A stretch of 64,000 nt of DNA. Source: Variovorax sp. KK3 (lineage in GTDB: Bacteria > Pseudomonadota > Gammaproteobacteria > Burkholderiales > Burkholderiaceae_C). A program made the position numbers and the translations under genes. The notes under the pieces are model-generated. The model saw nothing but the letters and a program-made list of their open reading frames with translations, did no database searches and was not told the origin of the DNA. The stretch spans positions 1 to 64,000 of the forward strand of contig NZ_LYVO01000011.1 in assembly GCF_001984055.1 (NCBI RefSeq). The letters are read 5' to 3'. Of the stretch, positions 9,501 to 18,273 are shown in pieces; position 1 is the stretch's first letter, and each line of letters starts with the position of its first letter.

Positions 9501-10421
9501 ATGCTGACATTCCAACAAATCATTCTCAAGCTGCAGTCCTACTGGGACGCCCAGGGCTGCGCACTGCTGCAGCCCTATGACATGGAGGTGGGAGCCGGCA
9601 CCTCGCACACCGCCACCTTCCTGCGTGCACTGGGCCCCGAGCCGTGGAAGGCCGCCTACGTGCAGCCCAGCCGCCGGCCCAAGGATGGCCGCTATGGCGA
9701 GAACCCCAATCGTCTGCAGCACTACTACCAATACCAGGTGGTGCTCAAGCCCGCACCGTCGAACATCCTCGAGCTGTACCTGGGCTCGCTTGAAGCGCTG
9801 GGCTTCGACCTCAAGAAGAACGACATCCGCTTCGTCGAAGACGACTGGGAGAACCCCACGCTGGGCGCCTGGGGCCTGGGCTGGGAGGTGTGGCTCAATG
9901 GCATGGAGGTGACGCAGTTCACCTACTTCCAGCAAGTCGGTGGCATCGACTGCCGGCCCATCACGGGCGAGATCACCTATGGCCTGGAGCGCCTCGCGAT
10001 GTACTTGCAAGGCGTGGACAACGTCTACAACCTGACCTGGACCAACGGCCCGATGGGCGAGAAGCTCAGCTACGGCGACGTCTACAAGCAGAACGAGGTC
10101 GAGCAGTCCACGTACAACTTCGAGCACAGCGATGCCGACTTCCTCTTCACCGCCTTCGCGGCGCACGAGAAGCAGGCCAAGCACCTGATGGCGCAGCAGC
10201 TCGCGCTGCCGGCCTACGAGCAAGTGCTCAAGGCAGCCCACAGCTTCAACCTGCTGGACGCGCGCGGCGCGATCAGCGTGACCGAGCGCGCCGCGTACAT
10301 CGGCCGCATCCGCAACCTCGCGCGCAGCGTCGCGCAGAGCTACTACGACAGCCGCGAGCGCCTCGGCTTCCCGATGGCGCCGCGCGAATGGGTCGCCGAG
10401 ATCCCGAAGAAGGCGGCCTGA
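9501..10421 (+). CDS. glyQ: Glycyl-tRNA synthetase alpha subunit
   Basis: Catalytic alpha subunit of the bacterial alpha2-beta2 class II glycyl-tRNA synthetase, charging tRNA-Gly. The sequence opens with the typical [20 protein letters not shown] and continues with [37 protein letters not shown], then [14 protein letters not shown] and [19 protein letters not shown] class II motifs. The 306-residue length is standard. A -10-like TAAAAT lies at 9450-9455, about 45 bases upstream, without a convincing -35. glyS follows after 4 bases. Confidence 0.98.
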   Translation: MLTFQQIILKLQSYWDAQGCALLQPYDMEVGAGTSHTATFLRALGPEPWKAAYVQPSRRPKDGRYGENPNRLQHYYQYQVVLKPAPSNILELYLGSLEALGFDLKKNDIRFVEDDWENPTLGAWGLGWEVWLNGMEVTQFTYFQQVGGIDCRPITGEITYGLERLAMYLQGVDNVYNLTWTNGPMGEKLSYGDVYKQNEVEQSTYNFEHSDADFLFTAFAAHEKQAKHLMAQQLALPAYEQVLKAAHSFNLLDARGAISVTERAAYIGRIRNLARSVAQSYYDSRERLGFPMAPREWVAEIPKKAA

Positions 10422-10425
10422 AGCG

Positions 10426-12579
10426 ATGACCATCAAGAACAATCTGCTCGTCGAACTCTTCGTCGAGGAACTGCCGCCCAAGGCGCTCAGGAAGCTGGGC
10501 GAGGCTTTCGCCGGCGTGCTGCGCGACCAACTCGCTGCACAAGGCCTGGCCGATGCCGGCTCCGTGCTCACCGCCTACGCCTCGCCACGCCGCTTGGCGG
10601 CGCATCTCACGCAGGTGAGTGCGCAGGCGCCCGATCGCGCCGTCACGCAGAAGCTGATGCCGGTGAGCGTCGGCCTGGATGCATCGGGCCAGCCGACCCC
10701 GGCCTTGCTCAAGAAGCTCGCGGCCCTGGGCGCCGACGCGTTGGCCGTGCCGGGCCTGCGGCGCGCGATGGATGGCAAGGCCGAGGCGTTGTTCTTCGAG
10801 AGCACCGCCAAGGGTGCGACCTTGGCCGAAGGCCTGCAGAAGGCGTTGGCCGACAGCATCGCCAAGCTGCCTATTCCCAAGGTCATGAGCTACCAGCTCG
10901 AATCCGGCTGCGCGCTGCCGGGCTGGAGCAGCGTGAGCTTCGTCCGGCCCGCGCACGGCCTCGTGGCCCTGCACGGCGACACGGTGGTGCCGATCGAAGC
11001 GCTCGGCCTGAAGTCAGGGCGCGAAACCCACGGCCATCGCTTCGAGGCCAGCCGCGATCCGATCGTGCTGCGTGATGCCAACAGCTACGCCGCGCAGCTG
11101 GAAGAAGAGGGCGCCGTGATCGCCGGCTTCGACGCGCGTCGCAGCGAGATCGCACGCCAGCTCGCCGAAGCGGCGCAACGCGTCGGCGCCGGTGCGCAGC
11201 CCATCCACGACGATGCGCTGCTCGACGAGGTGACGGCGCTGGTCGAACGCCCCAACGTGCTGGTCTGCCAGTTCGAGCCGCAGTTTCTCGACGTGCCGCA
11301 GGAATGCCTCATCCTCACGATGAAGGCCAACCAGAAATACTTTCCGCTGCTCGACGCCGCGGGTCGCCTCACCCATCGCTTCCTGGTGGTCAGCAACATC
11401 CGCCCCGACGACGCGAGCGCGGTGGTCGGCGGCAATGAACGCGTGGTGCGGCCGCGCCTGGCCGACGCCAAGTTCTTCTTCGACCAGGACCGCAAGAAGT
11501 CGCTGGCGTCGCGCGTCGAGGCGCTCGGCAAGGTGGTCTATCACAACAAGCTCGGCACGCAGGGCGAGCGCGTGGAGCGCGTGATGCGCATCGCGCACGC
11601 CATCGGCGAAGAACTCGGCAAAGCCGGTGGCGACTCGACGCTCGCGCCGCACGCCGTGCAGGCCGCCCAGCTCGCCAAGGCCGACCTGGTCACCGATATG
11701 GTCGGCGAGTTTCCCGAGCTGCAGGGCACGATGGGCCGTTACTACGCGCTGCACGACGGCCTCGACTCCGTGGTGGCCGATGCCGTCGAAGACCACTACA
11801 AGCCGCGCTTCGCCGGGGACGCGCTTCCGCGTGGCCCGGTGGGCATCGTGGTCGCGCTCGCCGACAAGCTCGAAACACTGGTAGGCATGTTCGGCATCGG
11901 CAACCTGCCCACCGGCGACCGCGATCCCTTCGCGCTGCGCCGCCATGCGCTGGGCGTGATCCGCATGCTCATCGAGCGTCAGCTCCCGCTCGACCTGCGC
12001 TCGCTGATCGGCCAGGCCTACGCTGCTTTCGGCGCACCCAAGGCCGGCGACCATCCGCTGACCGATCCGACCGATGCGCTCGAAGCCTTTTTCTACGACC
12101 GCCTGGCCGGCAGCCTGCGCGAGCAGGGCGCGAGCGCGCAAGAGGTCGACGCCGTGCTGGCGCCCCTGCCGCAGCGCCTGGCCGACGTGCCGAAGCTGCT
12201 GGCCGCCGTGCGGGCGTTCGCCGCCCTGCCCGAGGCACCGGCGCTGGCGGCCGCCAACAAGCGCATCGGCAACATCCTCAAGAAGTCGCCCGAGGCCGAT
12301 GCCCACGTGAGCGAGCTGCTGTTGCACGAGCCGGCCGAGAAAGCCCTGTATGCAGCCATGCAGAAGGTCGGCCCCGTGGCCAATGGGCAGTTCGAATCCG
12401 GCGACTACACCGCTTCGCTGCAGACCCTGGCCGCGCTGCGCGAGCCGGTCGACGCCTTCTTCGACGGTGTGATGGTCAACGCCGAGCAGTCCGACCTGCG
12501 GCTCAACCGGCTCGGGCTGCTGATGCTGCTGCACCGGGCGATGAACCGGGTGGCGCAGCTGGAGCGGCTCGCCGCCTGA
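10426..12579 (+). CDS. glyS: Glycyl-tRNA synthetase beta subunit
   Basis: 717-residue beta subunit required for tRNA recognition by the heterotetrameric glycyl-tRNA synthetase. Recognisable landmarks are the N-terminal LLVELFVEELPPKALRKLGEAF, ALGLKSGRETHGHRF, the central PQECLILTMKANQKYFPL and GNERVVRPRLADAKFFFDQDRK, the HD-like LVTDMVGEFPELQGTMGRYYA and the C-terminal anticodon-binding region ending NRLGLLMLLHRAMNRVAQLERLAA. It follows glyQ by 4 bases and is followed after 16 bases by gmhB, so the four genes to plsC may form one transcript. Confidence 0.98.
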   Translation: MTIKNNLLVELFVEELPPKALRKLGEAFAGVLRDQLAAQGLADAGSVLTAYASPRRLAAHLTQVSAQAPDRAVTQKLMPVSVGLDASGQPTPALLKKLAALGADALAVPGLRRAMDGKAEALFFESTAKGATLAEGLQKALADSIAKLPIPKVMSYQLESGCALPGWSSVSFVRPAHGLVALHGDTVVPIEALGLKSGRETHGHRFEASRDPIVLRDANSYAAQLEEEGAVIAGFDARRSEIARQLAEAAQRVGAGAQPIHDDALLDEVTALVERPNVLVCQFEPQFLDVPQECLILTMKANQKYFPLLDAAGRLTHRFLVVSNIRPDDASAVVGGNERVVRPRLADAKFFFDQDRKKSLASRVEALGKVVYHNKLGTQGERVERVMRIAHAIGEELGKAGGDSTLAPHAVQAAQLAKADLVTDMVGEFPELQGTMGRYYALHDGLDSVVADAVEDHYKPRFAGDALPRGPVGIVVALADKLETLVGMFGIGNLPTGDRDPFALRRHALGVIRMLIERQLPLDLRSLIGQAYAAFGAPKAGDHPLTDPTDALEAFFYDRLAGSLREQGASAQEVDAVLAPLPQRLADVPKLLAAVRAFAALPEAPALAAANKRIGNILKKSPEADAHVSELLLHEPAEKALYAAMQKVGPVANGQFESGDYTASLQTLAALREPVDAFFDGVMVNAEQSDLRLNRLGLLMLLHRAMNRVAQLERLAA

Positions 12580-12595
12580 TGACCGAGGGCAATCC

Positions 12596-13174
12596 ATGAA
12601 ACTCGTCATCCTCGACCGCAACGGCACCCTCAACGTGCACCGCGAGGACTTCGTCAAGAGCGACATCGAATGGACGCCGCTGCCCGGCGCGCTCGAGGCG
12701 GTGGCGCGGCTCAACCATGCAGGCTGGCACGTGGTGATCGCGTCCAACCAGTCGGGCCTGGGCCGCGGCTTGTTCGACGTGGCCTCGCTCAATGCCATGC
12801 ACGCCAAGATGCACAAGATGCTGTCGGCCGTGGGTGGGCGGGTCGATGCGGTGTTCTATTGCCCGCACAGCCCCGACGAGAACTGCGAATGCCGCAAGCC
12901 CAGGCCGGGCCTGTTCCTGCAGATCGCCGAGCGCTATGGCGTCGACCTCGTGAACGTGCCCGTTGCCGGCGACAGCCTTCGCGACATGCAGGCGGGCGCT
13001 TCGGCCGGTTGCGAGCCGCACCTGCTGCTGACCGGCATGGGCGCCGCTTGCCGCGGCGTCGCGCCGCTGCCGCCCGAATACCCGGCCAACACGCGCGTGC
13101 ACGAAGACCTGCCGGCCTTCGTCGACTTCCTGCTGGAGCGCGAAGAGCGCAACGCCTTGAACCTAGCTGTTTGA
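12596..13174 (+). CDS. gmhB: GmhB-like D,D-heptose 1,7-bisphosphate 7-phosphatase (HAD), variant catalytic motif
   Basis: HAD-superfamily phosphatase of the ADP-heptose pathway for lipopolysaccharide inner core, 192 residues. Motif I reads LDRNGTLN: the nucleophile Asp7 is present, but the usual general acid/base Asp two residues on is Asn9 (codon AAC). The rest looks intact: ASNQSGLGRG (motif II), CRKPRPGL (motif III Lys), VAGDSLRDMQAG (motif IV) and the zinc-binding CPHSPDENCEC set. It may be poorly active, use another acid, or reflect a sequence error. It lies between glyS and plsC on the same strand. Confidence 0.88.
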   Translation: MKLVILDRNGTLNVHREDFVKSDIEWTPLPGALEAVARLNHAGWHVVIASNQSGLGRGLFDVASLNAMHAKMHKMLSAVGGRVDAVFYCPHSPDENCECRKPRPGLFLQIAERYGVDLVNVPVAGDSLRDMQAGASAGCEPHLLLTGMGAACRGVAPLPPEYPANTRVHEDLPAFVDFLLEREERNALNLAV

Positions 13175-13185
13175 ACAGTTCTCCG

Positions 13186-13941
13186 ATGTCCTTTCTTCGC
13201 TCCGTTCTCCACGCGTTGTGGATGCTCGTCACCGTCATCCCCTGGGGGATCATCATGGTGGTCAGCTCGCTCTGGAAGCGCGGCGTGCCGCTCTACTGGA
13301 TGGCGGCGCGCTGGCTCGGCTGGGCGATCGATGGCGCGCGGGTCATCCTGGGCATCCGCACCCGCGTGACCGGCATGGAAAACCTGCCGCAAGACAAGCT
13401 GGCCGGCGCGATCCTGCTGGTGAAGCACCAGTCCACCTTCGAGACCTTCCTGATGCCCACGCTGATGCCGCATCCGCTGGCCTACGTGTTCAAGAAGGAA
13501 CTCATCTACGTGCCCTTCTTCGGCTGGGCCATGGCGCGCCTGGACATGATCCACATCGACCGCAGCCAGCGCACGCAGGCCTTCAACAAGGTCGTGGCGC
13601 AGGGCCGCACGCTGCTGGCGCAGGGCATCTGGATCATCATGTTCCCCGAGGGCACGCGCATTCCGCGCGGGCAGCAGGGCGTCTACAAGACCGGTGGCAC
13701 GCGCCTGGCCTGCGAGACCGGCGTGCCGGTGATCCCCATCGCCGTCACCTCGGCCAAGGTCTGGCCGCGCAAGGCTTTCATCAAGCGGCCCGGCGTGGTG
13801 GACGTGTCCATCGGGCCTGCAATTCCCAGCACCGGACGCAAGCCCGACGAGCTGATGCGCGAGGTCGAAGCCTGGATCGAAGCCGAGATGCGCCGGCTCG
13901 ACCCCGAGGCCTACGTCTCGACGGAGACGGTGTCGGCTTGA
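13186..13941 (+). CDS. plsC: 1-acyl-sn-glycerol-3-phosphate acyltransferase
   Basis: Membrane acyltransferase that makes phosphatidic acid from lysophosphatidic acid. An N-terminal hydrophobic stretch (ALWMLVTVIPWGIIMVVSSLW) anchors it. The catalytic block I is KHQSTFETF, an H-x4-E rather than H-x4-D variant that I recall as common in betaproteobacterial homologues. Block III is FPEGTRIPRGQ and block IV is TGVPVIPIAVTSA. The ATG at 13186 lies 11 bases after the gmhB stop. The 251-residue length is normal. The end overlaps a possible TTG start of the next gene. Confidence 0.94.
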   Translation: MSFLRSVLHALWMLVTVIPWGIIMVVSSLWKRGVPLYWMAARWLGWAIDGARVILGIRTRVTGMENLPQDKLAGAILLVKHQSTFETFLMPTLMPHPLAYVFKKELIYVPFFGWAMARLDMIHIDRSQRTQAFNKVVAQGRTLLAQGIWIIMFPEGTRIPRGQQGVYKTGGTRLACETGVPVIPIAVTSAKVWPRKAFIKRPGVVDVSIGPAIPSTGRKPDELMREVEAWIEAEMRRLDPEAYVSTETVSA

Positions 13942-13964
13942 GCACTGCGCCGCCGGGCACACGC

Positions 13965-14855
13965 ATGCGCAGCCTGCTGCAGCTCACGCTGGATCTCTTC
14001 GATCCGCCATCGCCACCGCCACCGCCGGTGCCGAGCGTGCCCACGTTCGAGGCACCCGCGCAGCCCGCCATTCCCCTGGCCGATGCGCTGATTCCAGCCA
14101 GCTTCGTGCACCCGCGCGCCAATCGCGAAGTGGTGCTGGGCCATGCCCGCGTCGCCTTCGAATTCACGCGCGGCAAGCGCCGCACCATCGGCTTCGTGGT
14201 GGGTGCCGAGGGGCTGTCGGTGCGCGCGCCGCGCTGGGTGGCGCTGCGCGACGTCGATGCCGCGGTCAAGGAAAAAGCCGACTGGATCCTGCGCAAGCTG
14301 GCCGAGACGCAGCAGCGCCACGCCAAGCTGGAGGCGACGCGCATCGAGTGGAAGGACGGCGCCAGCTTTCCGTTCCTGGGCGAGACGGTGCAAATACGCC
14401 TCGACCCCGAACATGCGTTCACGGGCGTCGGCGGTGTGCTGGACGCCGGCACGGGCAAGGACGACCCGCGCTTCCTGCGCCTGGCGCTGGCCAAGGGCGC
14501 CGGTCCGGAGCAAATCCGCGACGCAGCGCAAGCCTGGCTCATGCGGCAGGCGCGGCGCATCTTCACCGAGCGCCTGGACCATTTCGCGCCACAGTTGGGC
14601 GTGCGATGGAGCAAGCTGTCGCTGTCGAACGCGTCCACGCGCTGGGGCAGTGCGACCGCCGGTGGGGCGATTCGGCTGCACTGGCGCCTCGTGCATTTCC
14701 GCATGCCGGTGGTGGACTATGTGGTCGCGCACGAACTCGCGCACCTGCGCGTGATGGACCACAGCCCCCGGTTCTGGGAGACCGTGGAAAGCGTGGTGCC
14801 CGACTACGGCGCGCTGCGGCAGCAACTCAAGGAACAGCCCGTTCCCAAGTGGTGA
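13965..14855 (+). CDS. YgjP/DUF45-type zinc metallopeptidase (M48-like)
   Basis: 296-residue protein of the DUF45 (WLM/YgjP) family. Residues 1-35 are proline-rich (SPPPPPVPSVP); the core follows, with GKRRTIGFVVGAEGLSVRAPRW, KLSLSNASTRWGSATAGGAIRLHWRLVHF and the zinc site VVAHELAHLRVMDHSPRFW (HExxH in AHELAHLR, third ligand His in DHSP). I use ATG 13965; a TTG at 13938 overlapping the plsC stop, with GGAG upstream, is a real alternative. The physiological substrate is not known for the family. It is convergent with the SDR gene. Confidence 0.85.
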   Translation: MRSLLQLTLDLFDPPSPPPPPVPSVPTFEAPAQPAIPLADALIPASFVHPRANREVVLGHARVAFEFTRGKRRTIGFVVGAEGLSVRAPRWVALRDVDAAVKEKADWILRKLAETQQRHAKLEATRIEWKDGASFPFLGETVQIRLDPEHAFTGVGGVLDAGTGKDDPRFLRLALAKGAGPEQIRDAAQAWLMRQARRIFTERLDHFAPQLGVRWSKLSLSNASTRWGSATAGGAIRLHWRLVHFRMPVVDYVVAHELAHLRVMDHSPRFWETVESVVPDYGALRQQLKEQPVPKW

Positions 14856-14858
14856 GCG

Positions 14859-14885
14859 CCTTGCCCCTTCCACGAAGGGGCAAGG
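14859..14885. terminator. Hairpin between convergent genes
   Basis: CCTTGCCCCTTC (14859-14870) and GAAGGGGCAAGG (14874-14885) form a perfect 12-base stem with a 3-base loop, centred between the convergent DUF45 and SDR genes. There is no long T-run on either side. It probably serves as a bidirectional stop or RNA-end stabiliser. Confidence 0.6.
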
Positions 14886-14898
14886 ATGCGAAACGGCA

Positions 14899-15669
14899 TC
14901 AGCGGGCGTGCGTCACGCCGCCGTCCACCACCAGCGTCGAGCCCATCACATAGTCGCCCGCCCGCGACGCCAGATAGATCGCCGCCGCCGCCATGTCCTC
15001 CGGCTCGCCGATGCGGCCGGCCGGAATCCGCCCCTTGATCTCGTCGCCGTGGTCGCGCGCTTCCTTGTTCATGCTGGAAGCGAAGGCGCCCGGCGCGATC
15101 GCGCTCACGACGATGCGATCGCGCGCCAGCCGCAGCGCCATGCGCCGCGTGAGATGGATCAGCCCGGCCTTGCTCGCCGCATACGAATACGTTTCCTGCG
15201 GATTGACCGAGATGCCGTCGATCGACGCGATGTTGATCACCTTCGCCAGGTGATCGGTGGCCGCCGCCTTGAGCATCGGCGTCAGCGCCTGGGTCAGGAA
15301 GAATGGCGACTTGAGGTTGAGGTCGACCACCTTGTCCCAGCCGCTTTCAGGAAACTCGTCGTAGGGCGCGCCCCAGGCCGCGCCCGCGTTGTTGACCAGG
15401 ATGTCGAGCGTGCGCTCGTGCGCCGCATAGGCCGCGACGAGGGCGTGGGTGCCTTCCAGGGTCGAGACGTCGGCCGGCAGCGAAACGCAGTGGCCGAAGG
15501 CCGACAGCTCCTTCGCCGTCTGGTCGCATGCGTCGGCCTTGCGCGCGGAGATGTAGACGCGGGCGCCCTGGGCCAGGAAGCCCTCGGAGATCATGCGGCC
15601 GATGCCGCGCGAGCCGCCGGTCACGAGGGCGCTGCGCCCCTCCAGCGAAAAGAGTCGGGTGGTGTCCAT
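14899..15669 (-). CDS. SDR-family oxidoreductase (3-oxoacyl reductase-like)
   Basis: 256-residue classical short-chain dehydrogenase/reductase. It shows the NAD(P) motif TGGSRGIGRMI (about residue 17), NNAG (in ILVNNAGAAWG), the catalytic Ser in INIASIDGISV and the Tyr/Lys pair in YSYAASKAG, then the PGAFAS loop and the C-terminal VVDGGVTHAR. Arg in the glycine motif hints at NADP(H). The ATG at 15669 is preferred over an ATG 60 bases upstream because it begins at the usual family position. It follows the sensor kinase gene by about 56 bases on the same strand. Its closest likely relatives are RhlG/FabG-type reductases; the substrate is unknown. Confidence 0.88.
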   Translation of the reverse strand: MDTTRLFSLEGRSALVTGGSRGIGRMISEGFLAQGARVYISARKADACDQTAKELSAFGHCVSLPADVSTLEGTHALVAAYAAHERTLDILVNNAGAAWGAPYDEFPESGWDKVVDLNLKSPFFLTQALTPMLKAAATDHLAKVINIASIDGISVNPQETYSYAASKAGLIHLTRRMALRLARDRIVVSAIAPGAFASSMNKEARDHGDEIKGRIPAGRIGEPEDMAAAAIYLASRAGDYVMGSTLVVDGGVTHAR

Positions 15670-15725
15670 GCAGTTTGTCTCCAGGAATCGGAGACGAGCA
15701 TAGTGCCGGGCGGCAGCGGCAGGCG

Positions 15726-17522
15726 TCACCTATGCGCCACGGCGAGCCGCTCTTCCTCGCCGTGCTGTGCCACCACTTCCTGCAGCGTGCGCGCGAGCTT
15801 GTCGCCGTTCAGCGGCTTGTGCAGGATGCGCGCCGCCACCGTCGAGAACTCGCGAAAGCGCGAGGGCGCGGTTTCGCCCGTCACGATCACCGTCGGCAGG
15901 GCCGGCCGGCGCCGGTGCACGCGCTCGATCACCTCCAGGCCGGTTTCATCGCGCAGGCGGTAGTCGACCACCACCACGTCGGGCACGAAGCCTGCGGCCA
16001 GCATCTGCTCCGCTTCGTTGCCGCCGGCCGCGCCGCGGACCGTCCAGCCGAGCTGCTGCAGATAGGTGCACATCGCGGACAGCACCTCCGCCTCGTCGTC
16101 CACCAGCAGCACGGCGAGCGGCGTGCCTTCGAAGGGCGCCGCAGCATCCTCCACGGTTTCGGTCTGGATCTCGGCTTGTGGCGCGGCTGCGGCCGCGATG
16201 TGCAGGGTGAAGGTGGTGCCGCGGCCCGGCTCGCTGTCGAGCTCGACCTCGATCTGCAGCAGTTCGGCGGTGCGCCGCACGATCGCCAGCCCCAGGCCCA
16301 GCCCCTGGCTGCGGTCGCGTGATGCGTTGCCGATTTGATAAAACTCTTCGAACACCCGCTCGCGCTCCTGCGCGGGAATGCCGGGGCCGGTGTCGGTCAC
16401 GCGCACCCGCACGCGCCCGTCGGCGGCGGTGTCGGTGGCCAGCGTGACGCCGCCGCGCACGGTGAACTTGATCGCGTTGTTCAGCAGGTTGCCGACGATG
16501 CGAATGAGCTGGTCCGCGTCCGTCAGCCCCCACAGCGGGGCCTGCGGCACATCGACCTTGAGGAACAGCCCCTGCTGGCCGGCCAGCGCCGCGTATTCGT
16601 CGCGCGCGGCGCGCAGCACGGCGCCGATGTCGTGCTCCGCGAACTTCGCCTCGATGGTGTGCGCGTCGAGCCGCGAGATGTCGAGCAGGCCGTCGAGCAG
16701 GCCGCTGCTCTGGCGCAGTGCGCTGCCGATGCCGCGGCTCACCTCCTTGAGCAGCGGGTCTGTCGAGCGGCGCGCCAGGATGTCCAGCGTGGTGGCGTTG
16801 ATCGACAGCGCGTGCAGCGGCTGGCGCAGGTCGTGGCTGGCGGCTGCGAAGAAGCGGGTCTTGGCCTCGCTCGCTGCGGTGGCGCGGTCGCGCTCCTGCC
16901 GCAGCGCGTCGGATAGCAGGGCGTTGTCGTCCTCTACGCTCATCAGCTTGTGCAGCATGCGGCCCTGGTCGCGCACCGTGGCCAGCAGCATGAAATAAAC
17001 GAGCCCGACGCCAGCCGCGAACATGTAGCCTACGGCGCCGCCGCGCCAGGCCCAGCCGGCCGCCATGCAGATGAAGGTAAGCGTCGAGAAGCCGACGAAG
17101 GCGCGCTGCCAGCCGGCGACCGAGGCGGCGCCGATGGTGCAGCCGGCCATCAGGATCGCCGAGACCGCGAGCGGCGAGAAGTTGCCGGGCGCGTAGAACA
17201 CCAGGGGCAGGATGGCCGCAGTCGACACGCCGTTGTAGTCGAAGCCGCGCAGCAGTTTCGGCAGGTATTGCAACTGCGCTTCGGGCGCCGCGCGCTCCAC
17301 CGCCAGCCCCAGGCGCCAGCGGTACACCATGACCGCGCCGGTCACCACAAGCCACACCCAGGGCCAGACTTCGATGCCCTGGCGAAGGGCGATGAAGGCG
17401 ACCAGGATGTAGCCCAGGTAGTTGAGCGGCAGGCGCCGCGAGTACGCGAGGATCAGCGCCAGCCGCCGCTCCAGGATGCGATGCCCCACCCGCGCCTCGC
17501 GCGGCATGCCGGCCAGCGGCAT
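15726..17522 (-). CDS. Hybrid sensor histidine kinase/response regulator
   Basis: About 598 residues. The N-terminal third has roughly six membrane helices (LNYLGYILVAFIAL, WVWLVVTGAVMVY, AILMAGCTIGAASVAG, FICMAAGWAW, VGYMFAAGVGLVYFMLLA) with no large periplasmic loop, so it may sense within the membrane. A HisKA domain with SHDLRQPLHAL (His230) and a HATPase domain (NNAIKF, DTGPGIP, GLGLGLAIVRR) follow. The end is a receiver domain (LLVDDEAEVL, phospho-acceptor in VVVDYRLRDE, LHKPLNG). The start is ambiguous: ATG 17522 or a TTG at 17546 overlapping the upstream regulator stop. The partner is surely the adjacent LuxR-type regulator; the signal is unknown. Confidence 0.9.
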   Translation of the reverse strand: MPLAGMPREARVGHRILERRLALILAYSRRLPLNYLGYILVAFIALRQGIEVWPWVWLVVTGAVMVYRWRLGLAVERAAPEAQLQYLPKLLRGFDYNGVSTAAILPLVFYAPGNFSPLAVSAILMAGCTIGAASVAGWQRAFVGFSTLTFICMAAGWAWRGGAVGYMFAAGVGLVYFMLLATVRDQGRMLHKLMSVEDDNALLSDALRQERDRATAASEAKTRFFAAASHDLRQPLHALSINATTLDILARRSTDPLLKEVSRGIGSALRQSSGLLDGLLDISRLDAHTIEAKFAEHDIGAVLRAARDEYAALAGQQGLFLKVDVPQAPLWGLTDADQLIRIVGNLLNNAIKFTVRGGVTLATDTAADGRVRVRVTDTGPGIPAQERERVFEEFYQIGNASRDRSQGLGLGLAIVRRTAELLQIEVELDSEPGRGTTFTLHIAAAAAPQAEIQTETVEDAAAPFEGTPLAVLLVDDEAEVLSAMCTYLQQLGWTVRGAAGGNEAEQMLAAGFVPDVVVVDYRLRDETGLEVIERVHRRRPALPTVIVTGETAPSRFREFSTVAARILHKPLNGDKLARTLQEVVAQHGEEERLAVAHR

Positions 17523-17538
17523 CGACGCGGGCGCTTCG

Positions 17539-18198
17539 TCAGTCAATTCGCACGCCCTCGCGGGAGGCCTGGTAGGCGGCCTCGGTCCGGTTGCGCACGC
17601 CCAGTGCCGAGTAGACGGCAGTGAGGTGCGCCTTGACGGTGGACTCTGCAATGTCGAGCTGGCGCGCGATGAGCTTGTTGGGCAGGCCGCGTGCGGCGGC
17701 GCGGTAGACGTCCATCTGGCGCGCCGTCAGGCCGGCCAGGCGTGGGTCATGGGCGGGGCGGGTTTCAGCGGCCGGTGGAGGCGGCGGTGCGTTGAGCGTT
17801 TCCAGCGGCAGGAAGATGCGCCCGGCCAGCACCTGCTCGAGCGCCGCGACCATCATTTCCGAGCTGTATTTCTTGGGGATGAAGCCGGCCGCGCCCAGGT
17901 CGACCGTGTTGCGGATCATGGTGGCATCGGTGTCGCCCGACAGCACCACGATGCGGGCCAGGCAGCCGGCATCGCGCAGCCGGCGGATCGACTCTTCGCC
18001 GGTGCAATCGGCCAGGTGCCAGTCGAGCAGGACCAGGTCGAATTCGGCCAGCTCCACCAGCTTGACGGCATTGCCCATGTCGCCGGCGGTTTCCACGCGC
18101 AGCTCGGGCACCAGGACGCTCAGCAGGTTCTTCATGCCCTGCAGAAACATCACGTGGTCGTCGATCATCAGTACGTTCATCGGGAGCCAAGTATTCAT
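17539..18198 (-). CDS. LuxR/NarL-type response regulator
   Basis: 219 residues: a receiver domain (VLMIDDHVMFLQGMKNLL, phospho-acceptor in LVLLDWHL, GAAGFIPKK) followed by a proline-rich linker (APPPPPAAE) and a C-terminal LuxR helix-turn-helix (LTARQMDVYRAAARGLPNKLIARQLDIAESTVKAHLTAVYSALG). Either ATG 18198 or ATG 18180 (MNVLMIDDH) can be the start; neither has a strong ribosome site. It lies directly upstream of the hybrid kinase on the same strand, forming a two-component pair. Target genes cannot be told from the window. Confidence 0.92.
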   Translation of the reverse strand: MNTWLPMNVLMIDDHVMFLQGMKNLLSVLVPELRVETAGDMGNAVKLVELAEFDLVLLDWHLADCTGEESIRRLRDAGCLARIVVLSGDTDATMIRNTVDLGAAGFIPKKYSSEMMVAALEQVLAGRIFLPLETLNAPPPPPAAETRPAHDPRLAGLTARQMDVYRAAARGLPNKLIARQLDIAESTVKAHLTAVYSALGVRNRTEAAYQASREGVRID

Positions 18199-18232
18199 CA
18201 GAACCGGCCTGGATTGAACGGGCTTCGAGCCG

Positions 18233-18252
18233 GCTTCGACTTTGGTCGAAGC
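18233..18252 (-). terminator. Hairpin downstream of pseudouridine synthase gene
   Basis: GCTTCGAC (18233-18240) and GTCGAAGC (18245-18252) make a perfect 8-base stem with loop TTTG. It lies 21 bases past the stop of the pseudouridine synthase gene on the minus strand and before the regulator gene, so it may separate the two units. No T-run follows. Confidence 0.4.
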
Positions 18253-18273
18253 GTGCTTTCCCTTGGTTCGGCT

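Noticed and set aside
15908..17355. Alternative reverse frame inside the sensor kinase gene
   Set aside because: It lacks any domain motif, while the chosen frame has HisKA, HATPase and receiver motifs.
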